Source of the DNA: Clostridia bacterium
GTDB lineage: Bacteria > Bacillota > Clostridia > TANB77 > UBA1234
Direction of reading: 5' to 3'
Assembly (NCBI GenBank): GCA_900753975.1
Contig: CAAEBC010000012.1
Span: forward strand, 16,031 to 80,030
Length of the DNA: 64,000 bases
Numbering within the stretch: the stretch's first letter is position 1; each line of letters opens with the position of its first letter. Of this stretch, positions 52,236 to 61,854 are shown piece by piece. Under the pieces are notes generated by a model. The model did no database searches, was not told the DNA's origin, and saw nothing but the letters and a program-made list of their open reading frames with translations. A program made the position numbers and the translations under genes.

Positions 52236-53816
52236 TTATATATACAAAGTATAATCCATATCGGGAAAAATTAGATCTTTGTATTCAATATCTTCAAGAT
52301 ATTCTTCGTTGATTTCGTTTTTGTCTATCATATCGGCTAGTGCGTTAAATCTGCCGATGTGGTCTTTTACACGTTTGTGTGCATATTCAACCATTGTGTT
52401 TGTTGTTATTATGAATGGCCAGTCGCTGCTTTGAGCTAGAAGTAATTCTCTTGCACATTGATTTAATGCTCTTTTTTGAAGTGGATATGGCTCTCTATAT
52501 GTTTGAGCTAAGTATTGCATTCTTTCAGCAGCATTGTGAAGATGTCTGTATATGTAGTCGTTTCCAGGGTTTAACCAAACTTCGTTGAAACCATGTGCTC
52601 CCCAAGTAGAAATAGATGGTGCTGAACATTGTATGTTAGGATATTTTTCTAAGTATTCTGATGGGGTTATAGTTGCGATTGTATCTTGATTATAATGAAT
52701 TTTTTTAAGTAGCACATATAACCAATATGGTCCTTCATACCACCAATGTCCATATAGTTCTGCATCATAAGGACAAGTTACGATTGGAGGAATTTTCATT
52801 TCATCACAAACAGCATTTACTTGATCTATTCGAGAATGAATGAAATGATCTGCTTGCAGTTCAGCAACTTCCATAGCTTTGTCTTTATTATATAATTGTT
52901 TTTCTGATGTTTTTCCTGTTATTCTATAATACTTTATTCCTGTGTCTACACGATGTCCACTACGTGATACATATCTTTTAATATAATTCCAATCTGATTC
53001 ATATCCTATGTCTTTATAAAACTCTCTATAATTTGGATCGCCTGGATAACCACAAATAGAACTCCAAACTTGTTTTGAACTTTCATCATCTCTACCAAAA
53101 GCTACTAAACCATTTGGTGAAACGATAGGAGAGAGTGTACCATATATAGGTTTTGGATTTGCATTCATAATACCATGCGTTTCTAAAAATACATATTTGA
53201 TTCCATATTTTCTTAAGTATGGTTCAAGCTCTGGAATATATGCACATTCAGAAAGCCACATACCTTTAGGTGCACGTCCAAATGCTTTTTTATATACATC
53301 TACACCTGTTGCAATTTGTGCATTTACGGCAGATGGATTAACATACAAAAGAGGCAAGAAACCATGAGTCGCAGGACAAGCTATTATTTCTAACACACCA
53401 ATATCTTGAAAATGTTTAAATCCTTCAACTAAATCCGAATTGTATTTTCTTTTATACACTCTGTAAAATTCTTTGAAATTATAAAAATACATTTTAGCTA
53501 AATCATTAAGTGGCTTATTATCACGTGTTCTTTTTATTTCTTTGCCTGCAAGTCTAATTCTCTCGAGTAAATACATTCTGTATCTTCCTTGAAGTAGTGG
53601 ATCTTTAAGCATTGTAATTAATGGAGCACTAATATTCATTGTAATTCTAAAATGTACATTTTCTTTTTCTAACTTATCAAAATAAATTAAAAGAGGAATA
53701 TAAGTTTCGGAAATGGCTTCGAAAAGCCATCTTTCCTCAATATACTCCTCACTTTCTGGATGCCTTACATAAGGCAAGTGTGCGTGTAACACTATATTTA
53801 AATATCCCTTTGGCAT
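52236..53816 (-). CDS. GH57-type 1,4-alpha-glucan branching enzyme (DUF1957)
   Basis: A 526-residue GH57 protein. MPKGYLNIVLHAHLPYVRHP opens the beta/alpha barrel, the nucleophile Glu sits in MWLSECAY, and the acid/base Asp sits in TCPYDAELYGHWW. The C-terminal helical DUF1957 domain carries QSSDWPFI. These are marks of the GH57 glycogen branching enzymes. The start is ATG 53816 behind GGAGG. It is followed (in transcription it is preceded) by a DUF4912 gene 17 bp away. Confidence 0.9.
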   Translation of the reverse strand: MPKGYLNIVLHAHLPYVRHPESEEYIEERWLFEAISETYIPLLIYFDKLEKENVHFRITMNISAPLITMLKDPLLQGRYRMYLLERIRLAGKEIKRTRDNKPLNDLAKMYFYNFKEFYRVYKRKYNSDLVEGFKHFQDIGVLEIIACPATHGFLPLLYVNPSAVNAQIATGVDVYKKAFGRAPKGMWLSECAYIPELEPYLRKYGIKYVFLETHGIMNANPKPIYGTLSPIVSPNGLVAFGRDDESSKQVWSSICGYPGDPNYREFYKDIGYESDWNYIKRYVSRSGHRVDTGIKYYRITGKTSEKQLYNKDKAMEVAELQADHFIHSRIDQVNAVCDEMKIPPIVTCPYDAELYGHWWYEGPYWLYVLLKKIHYNQDTIATITPSEYLEKYPNIQCSAPSISTWGAHGFNEVWLNPGNDYIYRHLHNAAERMQYLAQTYREPYPLQKRALNQCARELLLAQSSDWPFIITTNTMVEYAHKRVKDHIGRFNALADMIDKNEINEEYLEDIEYKDLIFPDMDYTLYI

Positions 53817-53833
53817 AAGATATACCTCCAAAT

Positions 53834-54382
53834 TTACTTTTTCAAACTAGCAAGTGAACTTACGCTTTCTTCGTAACTAAAGTCACCGAAACTTAAATCC
53901 GTATATTTTTTAAGATTATTTCTCTTTTGCATATAGATTTTAAATTTATCTGTAACAGATAGACAAACGCAATTTCTAAATATAATTTCATCGTTATATT
54001 CGCAAGGTGAACTTCTAGGAATATGAGTTGTATTTGATGATGTAACTAAAAATGTTTTTCCTTTTTCTTTTCTGATTAGTTCAACTTTGTAATCACAATC
54101 GGTATCTTTTACATCTATATAATAATTATTTGCAAAAGGATCTATTCTAATTTCATAAGAATAATTCATAGATAGATTTGTAATTCTTAAAAATGGAATA
54201 CAGCTATTATAATCGTCATGATTATCACTAGAAAATTCTTTAATAGTTTTATCTGAAACATCCCAGTAAGTATACATTCTAGCAGGCGACTGGACTAGTA
54301 ATTTCACTGTGGTTTTGTCATATTTAGTTGGTAAATCATAATACTCTGACTTAAAAGTGCGTACCAAAATACATACCCCCAT
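53834..54382 (-). CDS. DUF4912 protein
   Basis: About 182 residues, with YYDLPTKYDKTTVKLLVQSPARMYTYWDVS as the core of the DUF4912 family, whose function is unknown but which often sits beside glucan-metabolism genes. The start is uncertain: ATG 54382 has a weak site, while TTG 54367 is well spaced from GGGGG within the former's codons. It is co-directional with the branching enzyme gene and divergent from the GT4 synthase. Confidence 0.8.
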   Translation of the reverse strand: MGVCILVRTFKSEYYDLPTKYDKTTVKLLVQSPARMYTYWDVSDKTIKEFSSDNHDDYNSCIPFLRITNLSMNYSYEIRIDPFANNYYIDVKDTDCDYKVELIRKEKGKTFLVTSSNTTHIPRSSPCEYNDEIIFRNCVCLSVTDKFKIYMQKRNNLKKYTDLSFGDFSYEESVSSLASLKK

Positions 54383-54568
54383 TTTCTCTTTTGCAATCTA
54401 TTACTAAAATATCTTATATTAAAACAAATTTAAATTCAATACTTTTTAAAAGTTTTTTAAAAAAATATTTTCAAAAAAAACTTTTTAATTACTTTACAAA
54501 TAGTTTTAAGTTGTATAAAATATTTTTAAAGATAGTAGTAGAAATAATTTTTAGGGGGAGTAGTTTTT

Positions 54569-55906
54569 ATGAGAATAATGATGCTTTCTTGGGAATATCC
54601 ACCACGTATTGTTGGTGGTATTGCAAGAGTCGTACACGATTTGTCACATAATTTTGCAAAACAAGGACATGAGGTTCATGTTATAACGTATCAAGAAGGT
54701 GATACGAAAGAATTTGAAAAGGATGGAGATGTTTTTGTACATAGAGTTGCAAATTATCCAATAAATGCAAACAATTTAATTGATTGGGTTATGCAACTTA
54801 ATTTTTGCATGTTAGAGAAAGCATCGGCTGTTATTAAGCAATATGGAAAATTTGATGTTGTTCATGCTCATGACTGGCTTGTTGCTTATGCTGCAAGAAC
54901 TTTAAAGAAGTCTTATAATTTACCATTAGTTGCAACTATTCACGCAACAGAAAGTGGTAGAAATAAAGGTATTCATAACAAAGCACAAGGCTATGTAAAT
55001 GATGTTGAGTGGTTACTTACTTATGAAGCAAGTCAAGTTATTTGTAACAGCTATTTTATGAAAAACGAAATCAAAAATCTATTTGGAAAACCAGAAGAAA
55101 ATATTATTGTTGTTCCAAATGGTATTAATATAAATAAATTTGACAATCAAGAAAGAGATTGGGAGTTTAGAAGAAACTATGCTTCGGACAATGAAAAGAT
55201 TGTTTTCTTCGCTGGAAGAATTGTAAACGAAAAAGGCATTCAAATATTGCTTCAAGCAGCTCCAAAGATTTTAGCTAGTTATCCTAATGTTAAATTTGTA
55301 ATTGCAGGACGTGGCCCATACCTAGATGAATTAAAAGGTTTGGCAGATTATTTAGGCATATCTGGTAAAGTTTATTTTACAGGTTACTTAAATGATGTTC
55401 AAATTACTAAGATGTATAAAGCAATAGATATTGCAACGTTCCCAAGTTTGTATGAGCCTTTTGGAATTGTTGCTTTGGAAGGAATGCTTGCTGGAGCAGC
55501 TACTGTAGTTTCTGATGCGGGAGGTCTAAATGAGATAGTGTCTCATGGAATAGATGGTCTTAAATCTTATGCTGGAAATTCAAATTCTCTTGCTGATTCT
55601 ATTTTAGAAGCTTTATATAATGAGAATTTATGCAGAAGTATGGCAAAGAATGCTAGAGAAAAAGTAATTAGAGAATTTAATTGGAACACAATTAGTAAAA
55701 ATACGCTAGGGGTTTATAAAACGGCTATTAAAGCAAATAAGGTAGCAAAAGCAAGTGTTAATCTTGAAAAACTTGCAGAGAAAGAAAGCCACGGAACGGC
55801 AACTATGGTTGACGGTAAAGATACTACGATTACAACTTATACAACAGACAAAGAAATAAATATTTTACAAACACCAATGAAGAAAAAAGCACGTGCAACT
55901 ACTTAA
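54569..55906 (+). CDS. GT4-family glycosyltransferase, glycogen-synthase-like
   Basis: A 445-residue retaining glycosyltransferase with two Rossmann domains. MRIMMLSWEYPPRIVGGIARVV gives the N-terminal glycine loop, and VVPNGIN, FFAGRIVNEKGI and the EPFGIVALEGM donor site are all present. With the adjacent branching enzyme and DUF4912 it forms a glucan-synthesis cluster resembling archaeal/Thermotoga-type arrangements rather than the Bacillus glgBCDAP operon. The Thr-rich tail (about residues 410-445) is extra. GGGGGAG precedes ATG 54569. Confidence 0.85.
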   Translation: MRIMMLSWEYPPRIVGGIARVVHDLSHNFAKQGHEVHVITYQEGDTKEFEKDGDVFVHRVANYPINANNLIDWVMQLNFCMLEKASAVIKQYGKFDVVHAHDWLVAYAARTLKKSYNLPLVATIHATESGRNKGIHNKAQGYVNDVEWLLTYEASQVICNSYFMKNEIKNLFGKPEENIIVVPNGININKFDNQERDWEFRRNYASDNEKIVFFAGRIVNEKGIQILLQAAPKILASYPNVKFVIAGRGPYLDELKGLADYLGISGKVYFTGYLNDVQITKMYKAIDIATFPSLYEPFGIVALEGMLAGAATVVSDAGGLNEIVSHGIDGLKSYAGNSNSLADSILEALYNENLCRSMAKNAREKVIREFNWNTISKNTLGVYKTAIKANKVAKASVNLEKLAEKESHGTATMVDGKDTTITTYTTDKEINILQTPMKKKARATT

Positions 55907-55928
55907 GTTTTAGAAAAATAGGAGAAGA

Positions 55929-55993
55929 AGAAAAGTCATTGCTATTTAGTTATTATGATAAAAATATAAGTGCTAAATAGTAATGACTTTTCT
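55929..55993 (+). terminator. 21 bp stem-loop downstream of the GT4 gene
   Basis: AGAAAAGTCATTGCTATTTAG opposes CTAAATAGTAATGACTTTTCT with one G-T pair and a 23-base loop. Probable terminator, with weak T-run. Confidence 0.6.
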
Positions 55994-56039
55994 AACCTCT
56001 GTTTTTAAATTTATTGTTTTTAATGAAAGGATTGATTTG

Positions 56040-57284
56040 ATGAATTTTGAAGAGATGAAAAACGTTCTAGAAAAGTATAATCAAAATCATGTTGTTTTAG
56101 CTTATGAAAGAGCAGATGAAGAAAAAAAGAAAAAAATACTAGAGCAAGTTTCAAGAATCGATTTTGAAAATATGGAAAAGCTATATGGCATAGCTAAAAA
56201 TCCTGTAGAGGTGGAAGAGGCTGAAATAAGCCCAATGCCGTATGAAGATACTACCAAACTAACCAATGAAGAAAAAAATAAGTATATTAAAATTGGTGAG
56301 GATATCATAAGAAACGGTAAACTTGCTGTTGTAACAATGGCTGGTGGACAAGGTACAAGACTAGGACATACAGGTCCAAAAGGAACTTACGATTTGGGTC
56401 TTGATTCTCACAAAACTCTTTTTGAAATTTTAAATGATAACTTAAAAGAAGCTTTAAAAAAATATAATGTTGCAATTCCTTGGTATATAATGACAAGTAA
56501 TGAAAATAACGAGGATACTATAAGATTTTTTGAAGAAAAAAATTATTTTGGATATCCAAAAGATTTTGTTAAAATGTTTTTTAAACAAAGCGAACTTCCA
56601 ATGCTTGATGAAGAAGGAAAATTGATTATAAATGAAGAAGGAATAATAAAGGAAGCAGCAGATGGACATGGTGGAGTTTTTGAAGCTATGTTTAAAAATG
56701 GTGTTTTAAAAGAGATGAAAGAAAATGGTATCGAATGGATTTTTATTGGTGGAGTAGATAATGTGCTTGTAAAAATGGCTGACCCACTTTTTATAGGTTT
56801 TGCTGCTGCAAATAATTATATGGCTGCATCAAAAACTTTAGAAAAGGCATATCCAGAAGAAAAAGTTGGTGTATTTTGTAAGAAAGACGGTAAACCTTAT
56901 GTTATTGAATATACAGAAATATCAGATGAAATGGCAAATGAAAGAAATGAAAAAGGTGAACTTGTTTATGCCGAGTCACATGTTTTGCTAAATCTTTTTA
57001 ATATAGAAACATTAGAAAAAATAAAAGAAGCAAAACTTCCATATCATAGTGCTCATAAGAAAGCGACATATACAGATGAAGATGGAAAAGTAATTACTCC
57101 AGATACACCAAATGCTTATAAATTTGAGGCTTTTTTATTTGATGCATTTTCTTTGCTACCAGAGATTGGTCTTTTAAGAGGAATACGTGAAGATGAGTTT
57201 GCACCAGTAAAAAATGCGGTAGGAAATGACTCCCCAGAAACAGCCAAAAAATTATATATTGATTTTCTAAAAAGAAACGGATAA
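56040..57284 (+). CDS. UDPGP-family (UAP1-like) UDP-sugar pyrophosphorylase
   Basis: A 414-residue nucleotidyltransferase of the eukaryotic-type UDPGP family. The nucleotide loop AGGQGTRLG lies at residues 101-109, with GPKGTYDL, the uridine-binding DGHGGVFEA and the metal site GGVDNVLVK. Relatives make UDP-GlcNAc, UDP-GalNAc or UDP-glucose. The position next to glmS and glmM, without glmU in the window, suggests UDP-GlcNAc synthesis. ATG 56040 follows GAAAGGA; the longer frame overlaps the upstream stem-loop. Confidence 0.85.
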   Translation: MNFEEMKNVLEKYNQNHVVLAYERADEEKKKKILEQVSRIDFENMEKLYGIAKNPVEVEEAEISPMPYEDTTKLTNEEKNKYIKIGEDIIRNGKLAVVTMAGGQGTRLGHTGPKGTYDLGLDSHKTLFEILNDNLKEALKKYNVAIPWYIMTSNENNEDTIRFFEEKNYFGYPKDFVKMFFKQSELPMLDEEGKLIINEEGIIKEAADGHGGVFEAMFKNGVLKEMKENGIEWIFIGGVDNVLVKMADPLFIGFAAANNYMAASKTLEKAYPEEKVGVFCKKDGKPYVIEYTEISDEMANERNEKGELVYAESHVLLNLFNIETLEKIKEAKLPYHSAHKKATYTDEDGKVITPDTPNAYKFEAFLFDAFSLLPEIGLLRGIREDEFAPVKNAVGNDSPETAKKLYIDFLKRNG

Positions 57285-57354
57285 AATGTATGTAAGAGGC
57301 AAGTAGTATTATTTTATATGCAATATAATGATTACAAGGATGGGTGTGGTTTGT

Positions 57355-57924
57355 ATGGTTATGTATATAGTAACAGCTATATTATTAATATTATTCATTT
57401 TAAATTATGCATTAGGAAAAGTTTTATATTATGAGCCTAGCAATTTGGGGTATTCTTCAAATGTAAGAAATTATAATATAATTAATAACAGGAACATAAT
57501 GGCTTCGCCTAAGTATGTTATAGTTTTATCTGCACTTTTAGGAATATTTCTTGGTGTGTATTGCAAACTAGGTCAAGTTTTAGAAACTAATGGTTTCGTG
57601 ATATGGGGAATGGTTCTTTTACTTTTGATTGCATATCTTATAGAAATAACAAGAAAGATAACAATCACGGACGAAAATCTAGAGCTTGAAAAAATGTTTT
57701 GTACTACTAAAAAGATTCCTCTAAATACGATTGATGGTATATATATATATAGTTATAACAAAAAATTTTTAAATAAGAGAGCACTTACAACTAAACTTGT
57801 TGTTTGTACTGGAAATGAAAAATACAAATTCACGATATCAAGTTTAGATGTAAAAGCTGTTTTGTCTATGATGAAAGATAATTTCGGAATAACAGAAAAT
57901 AAAATATTTATTAAAAATAAATAA
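57355..57924 (+). CDS. Membrane protein with PH-like C-terminal domain, unknown function
   Basis: About 189 residues. Three hydrophobic segments lie at about residues 1-18, 50-68 and 83-97, followed by a cytosolic domain with strands ITITDENLELEKMFCTTKKIPLNTID that resembles bacterial PH/YdbS-like domains. The start is uncertain; ATG 57328, 57340 and 57361 are also in frame. It ends just before the glmS leader hairpin. Confidence 0.6.
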   Translation: MVMYIVTAILLILFILNYALGKVLYYEPSNLGYSSNVRNYNIINNRNIMASPKYVIVLSALLGIFLGVYCKLGQVLETNGFVIWGMVLLLLIAYLIEITRKITITDENLELEKMFCTTKKIPLNTIDGIYIYSYNKKFLNKRALTTKLVVCTGNEKYKFTISSLDVKAVLSMMKDNFGITENKIFIKNK

Positions 57925-57929
57925 TATTT

Positions 57930-57971
57930 ACGCCTCTGCTAGCATAATCTAGATAAGGAGGCGTTTTTTTT
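57930..57971 (+). terminator. Terminator hairpin containing the glmS ribosome binding site
   Basis: ACGCCTC (57930-57936) pairs with GAGGCGT (57958-57964) around a loop with an internal CTAG / CTAG helix, and eight T follow. AAGGAGG of glmS is inside the 3' arm and ATG 57972 directly follows the T-run. Confidence 0.8.
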
Positions 57972-59786
57972 ATGTGCGGAATTGTTGGTTATATAGGCGA
58001 CAATAGTGCAAGTGATGTTTTAATAAATGGACTTGAAAAATTAGAATATAGAGGATATGACTCTTGTGGTGTAGCAGTTTTAAATAAAGATAAACTTGAA
58101 ATTTGTAAGACCACAAATAGAATAGATAGTTTAAAGGATAAAGTTGAACATTTAAAAGACTTTAATATGGGAATTGGGCATACAAGATGGGCTACTCATG
58201 GAGGAGTGTCAGAAATAAATGCTCACCCACATAAAGATAATAAGAATAGATTTATAGTTGTTCATAATGGCATTATTGAAAATTATATGGAATTAAAAAA
58301 ATTACTAAAAGATAATGGCTATGAATTTTATTCTGAGACAGACACAGAAGTTATCCCTAATTTAATTAATATGAATTACAGAGGAAATTTTTTAGAGGCG
58401 GTTAAAAGAACTACAGATATGTTGTACGGAAGTTATGCGTTGGGTGTGATTTCTACATTAGAACCCGAGACTTTGATTGCAACTAAGAAAAATAGTCCAT
58501 TAGTTGTTGGTATAGGTGAAAATGAAAATTTTATAGCTTCTGATTATTCTGCAATTTTAAAATATACGAAGAATATTGCGGTGTTAGAAAATAATGAATT
58601 TGCAGTTTTGAAAGATAAAGAGGTTAAGTTTTATGATAACTCACTAAATATTATAGAATCTAAAATAAGGCATATCGAAATTGATAATGATGATATAGGA
58701 AAAATGGGTTATGAGCATTTTATGCTAAAAGAGATAAATGAAAATTCTATAACAGTTCAAAAAACGATAGATGCATATATGAAAGATGGGAAAATTAAAT
58801 TTGATATAAAGCTAAGTGATGAAGAATTAAAAAATATTAAACGTGTAAATATAGTTGCCTGTGGCACAGCTATGCATGCGGGATTAAATGCTAAAAATAT
58901 TATAGAAAAATTATGTAAGATACCCGTAAATGTAGAAATTGCTTCGGAATTTAGATATAAAAATCCAATACTTTTTGAAGATGATTTGATGATTTTTATA
59001 AGTCAGTCTGGCGAAACAGCCGATACTCTTGCGTGTCTTGAACTTGTTAAAGAAAAAGGCATAAAACATATTTCTTTTATAAATGTAAAAGAAAGTACAA
59101 TGGATAGGGTTAGTGATAATGTTATATATACAAAAGCTGGTATCGAAATTGCTGTCGCATCGACAAAAGCATATGTAGCACAAGTTACAGCTTTAGATTT
59201 ATTTGCTATTTATTTAGCAGAAATAAAACATTCTTGTGATGATAAAGAATTAGAACCCATTAAAGATAATATAAAAATGATACCAAATAAAATCCTAGAA
59301 GTTTTAGAAAATGATGAAAAGTATTTAGAATATTCTAAGAAAATAAAAGATGCAAGAGATGTATTTTATTTAGGAAGAGGATTAGATTATTTTGTTGCAC
59401 TTGAAGGTTCTCTTAAATTAAAGGAGATATCTTATATTCACGCAGAAGCATCTGCTTTTGGAGAATTAAAACATGGTCCAATTGCTCTTATAGAAAAAGG
59501 AACTCCAGCTATAGTTGTTTGCACAGATAAAGAGCTTGTGGAAAAAGTAGTTAGTAATATAAAAGAGATAAAAGCAAGAGGGGCAAATGTACTTGTTATA
59601 ACAACTATAAAAGATTTTCCTAAAGATGTTTATGACGAAACATTTTTACTTCCAGAGACTGTGTCTGTTTTAACACCACTTCTTAGTATTATTCCACTTC
59701 AACTTGTAGCATATCATGTAACAAACTTAAAAGGCTTGGACGTAGATAAACCAAGAAACTTAGCAAAATCTGTTACTGTAGAATGA
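57972..59786 (+). CDS. glmS: Glutamine--fructose-6-phosphate aminotransferase GlmS
   Basis: A 604-residue enzyme committing fructose-6-P to amino sugars. Cys2 of MCGIVGYIGD is the glutaminase nucleophile; GHTRWATHG follows. Two SIS domains with ISQSGETADT and EGSLKLKEISYIHAEA bind the sugar phosphate, and the C-terminus ends DVDKPRNLAKSVTVE. It starts right after a terminator-like hairpin that sequesters its site, so attenuation or structure-controlled initiation is likely. No glmS ribozyme sequence was recognised. Confidence 0.98.
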   Translation: MCGIVGYIGDNSASDVLINGLEKLEYRGYDSCGVAVLNKDKLEICKTTNRIDSLKDKVEHLKDFNMGIGHTRWATHGGVSEINAHPHKDNKNRFIVVHNGIIENYMELKKLLKDNGYEFYSETDTEVIPNLINMNYRGNFLEAVKRTTDMLYGSYALGVISTLEPETLIATKKNSPLVVGIGENENFIASDYSAILKYTKNIAVLENNEFAVLKDKEVKFYDNSLNIIESKIRHIEIDNDDIGKMGYEHFMLKEINENSITVQKTIDAYMKDGKIKFDIKLSDEELKNIKRVNIVACGTAMHAGLNAKNIIEKLCKIPVNVEIASEFRYKNPILFEDDLMIFISQSGETADTLACLELVKEKGIKHISFINVKESTMDRVSDNVIYTKAGIEIAVASTKAYVAQVTALDLFAIYLAEIKHSCDDKELEPIKDNIKMIPNKILEVLENDEKYLEYSKKIKDARDVFYLGRGLDYFVALEGSLKLKEISYIHAEASAFGELKHGPIALIEKGTPAIVVCTDKELVEKVVSNIKEIKARGANVLVITTIKDFPKDVYDETFLLPETVSVLTPLLSIIPLQLVAYHVTNLKGLDVDKPRNLAKSVTVE

Positions 59787-59802
59787 AAGGAGATTGATTA
59801 TT

Positions 59803-60474
59803 TTGAAAGATGTGAAAATAGAAGAATTGTTTAATTTAGATAAGACAATCGCTAAAGGTATTTTTGATGGGGTTACATACCCTTGGGAAGTTTTACCTAA
59901 AATTAAAGAATATATTTTAAAGCTTGGTGAAGCTTTATCTCTAGAAGAATACGAACATCCAAGCGAAGATATTTGGATATCAAAAGAAGCTATTGTTTTT
60001 CCTAGTGCGTATATTGCTGGACCTTGCATTATTGATCATAATGCTGAAATAAGACATTCAGCATTTATTCGTGGTGGTGTGATAATTGGAAAAAATGCTG
60101 TTGTTGGAAATTCAACTGAATTAAAAAATGTAATACTTTTTGATAATGTGCAAGTTCCTCATTATAATTACGTTGGCGATTCAATATTGGGATATAAAGC
60201 ACATATGGGAGCTGGAGCTATAACAAGTAATGTAAAGAGTGATAAGAGTTTAGTTTGCATTAAAGCAGATGATGAAAAAATAGAAACTGGAATAAAAAAG
60301 GTTGGTGCCTTTCTTGGAGATTATGCAGAAATTGGATGCAATAGTGTTTTGTGTCCGGGAAGTATTATTGGTAGAAAGAGTACTATTTATCCACTTAGCA
60401 GAGTGAGAGGAGTTGTTCCTTCGAATACTATTTATAAAAATCAAACAGAGATTGTGGAACGTATAGAAAATTAA
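59803..60474 (+). CDS. Left-handed beta-helix (hexapeptide) sugar-nucleotidyl/acyltransferase-like protein
   Basis: A 223-residue protein with isoleucine-rich hexapeptide coils (HSAFIRGGVIIGKNAVVGNSTELKNVILFDN) and conserved HYNYVGDSILG and GAGAITSN, as in the acetyltransferase half of GlmU-like proteins. It lacks a nucleotidyltransferase domain. Its place between glmS and glmM suggests a role in GlcN-1-P acetylation, which would complete UDP-GlcNAc synthesis with the UAP1-like enzyme. I favour TTG 59803 behind AAAGGAG. Confidence 0.8.
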   Translation: MKDVKIEELFNLDKTIAKGIFDGVTYPWEVLPKIKEYILKLGEALSLEEYEHPSEDIWISKEAIVFPSAYIAGPCIIDHNAEIRHSAFIRGGVIIGKNAVVGNSTELKNVILFDNVQVPHYNYVGDSILGYKAHMGAGAITSNVKSDKSLVCIKADDEKIETGIKKVGAFLGDYAEIGCNSVLCPGSIIGRKSTIYPLSRVRGVVPSNTIYKNQTEIVERIEN

Positions 60475-60493
60475 AATGAAAGGTGTGTATTTA

Positions 60494-61849
60494 ATGGGAA
60501 GATTATTTGGTACAGATGGAGTAAGAGGAATAGCTAATACAGATTTAACTTGTGAGCTTGCAATGAAACTTGGAAGAGCTGCAGCTACAGTACTTTCAAA
60601 TAATGCTAGAAGAAGACCTCTTTTTGTAATAGGTATGGATACAAGAATCTCTTCTGAAATGTTAGCAAATGCTATTACAGCTGGACTTTGTAGTGTTGGG
60701 GCGGATGTTATGGTTTTAGGTGTTGTTCCGACACCAGCCGTAGCATACCTTATAGGTAAATACAAAGCTGATGCAGGCATAATGATTTCAGCTTCGCATA
60801 ATAGTGCAGAGTATAACGGCATAAAAATGTTTAGTGGGGATGGATACAAACTTCCGGATGTTTTAGAGGAAGAAATAGAGGGAATTGTAATTGATGATAA
60901 TAAAGAGTTTAAAATTGCAGAGGGAGCAGAAGTTGGAAAAGTTACATATGTGGATACTGCGGTAAAGTTTTATATTGAACATTTGAAAAGTACGATTCCA
61001 AATTCATTAGATGGTATAAAGATTGCTATAGACTGTGCTAATGGTAGTAGTAGTGTTACGGCACAAAAACTAATGGAACAAGTTGGAGCAGATGCCGTTA
61101 TTCTTTATGATAAACCTGATGGAATAAATATTAATGAAGATTGTGGCTCTACTCATTTGGAAAATTTATCGAAGTATGTTGTTGAAAATAAAATGGATAT
61201 TGGTATTGCTTTTGACGGCGATGCAGATAGATGTTTGTGTATAGATGAAAACGGAAATACGATTGATGGAGATCAGATTATGGCTATGTGTGCACTAGAC
61301 ATGAAGGAGAGAGGAAAGCTTGCAAAGCATACGGCAATAGGTACTATCTTAACTAACCTTGGTTTTGTAAAGTTTTGTGAAGCAAATGATATTGATTTTA
61401 TAGCGACTAAAGTTGGTGATAGATACGTTCTTGAAGAAATGCTTCTTGAAGAATATAATTTTGGTGGTGAACAATCTGGTCATATTATATTTAGGGATTT
61501 TGCAACGACAGGAGACGGCGAGCTAACGGCTATACAGGTTTTGAGCTTAATTAAAAGAACAGGTAAAAAAGTTTCTGAGCTTGCAAGTCAAATGAATAAG
61601 TATCCACAAGTTTCTATAAATGTTAAAGTAAGTCAAAATGGTAAGGTGCAATTTTATACAAATCCAAAAGTAAAAAGTGCAATTGATGAGGCGAAAGAGA
61701 AGCTTGGTGATTTAGGAAGAATTGTTGTAAGACCGTCTGGGACTGAGCCTAAGATTAGGGTTATGGTGGAATGTCTTGATGACAAACTAATGGCAGAAAC
61801 TGCAGAAAAGGTTGCAGCAGTGATTGAAGAGGAACTTGGAAATTTGTAA
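60494..61849 (+). CDS. glmM: Phosphoglucosamine mutase GlmM
   Basis: A 451-residue alpha-D-phosphohexomutase converting GlcN-6-P to GlcN-1-P. The start MGRLFGTDGVRG, the phosphoserine loop ISASHN, the metal loop FDGDADR and the phosphate-binding RPSGTEPKIRVM are present. ATG 60494 follows AAAGGTG. The start lies 19 bp after the hexapeptide gene. Confidence 0.98.
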   Translation: MGRLFGTDGVRGIANTDLTCELAMKLGRAAATVLSNNARRRPLFVIGMDTRISSEMLANAITAGLCSVGADVMVLGVVPTPAVAYLIGKYKADAGIMISASHNSAEYNGIKMFSGDGYKLPDVLEEEIEGIVIDDNKEFKIAEGAEVGKVTYVDTAVKFYIEHLKSTIPNSLDGIKIAIDCANGSSSVTAQKLMEQVGADAVILYDKPDGININEDCGSTHLENLSKYVVENKMDIGIAFDGDADRCLCIDENGNTIDGDQIMAMCALDMKERGKLAKHTAIGTILTNLGFVKFCEANDIDFIATKVGDRYVLEEMLLEEYNFGGEQSGHIIFRDFATTGDGELTAIQVLSLIKRTGKKVSELASQMNKYPQVSINVKVSQNGKVQFYTNPKVKSAIDEAKEKLGDLGRIVVRPSGTEPKIRVMVECLDDKLMAETAEKVAAVIEEELGNL

Positions 61850-61854
61850 GTTGC

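Noticed and set aside
57925..57971. glmS ribozyme
   Set aside because: The leader is only about 47 bp and forms a simple terminator stem; the double-pseudoknot core of the ribozyme is not there.
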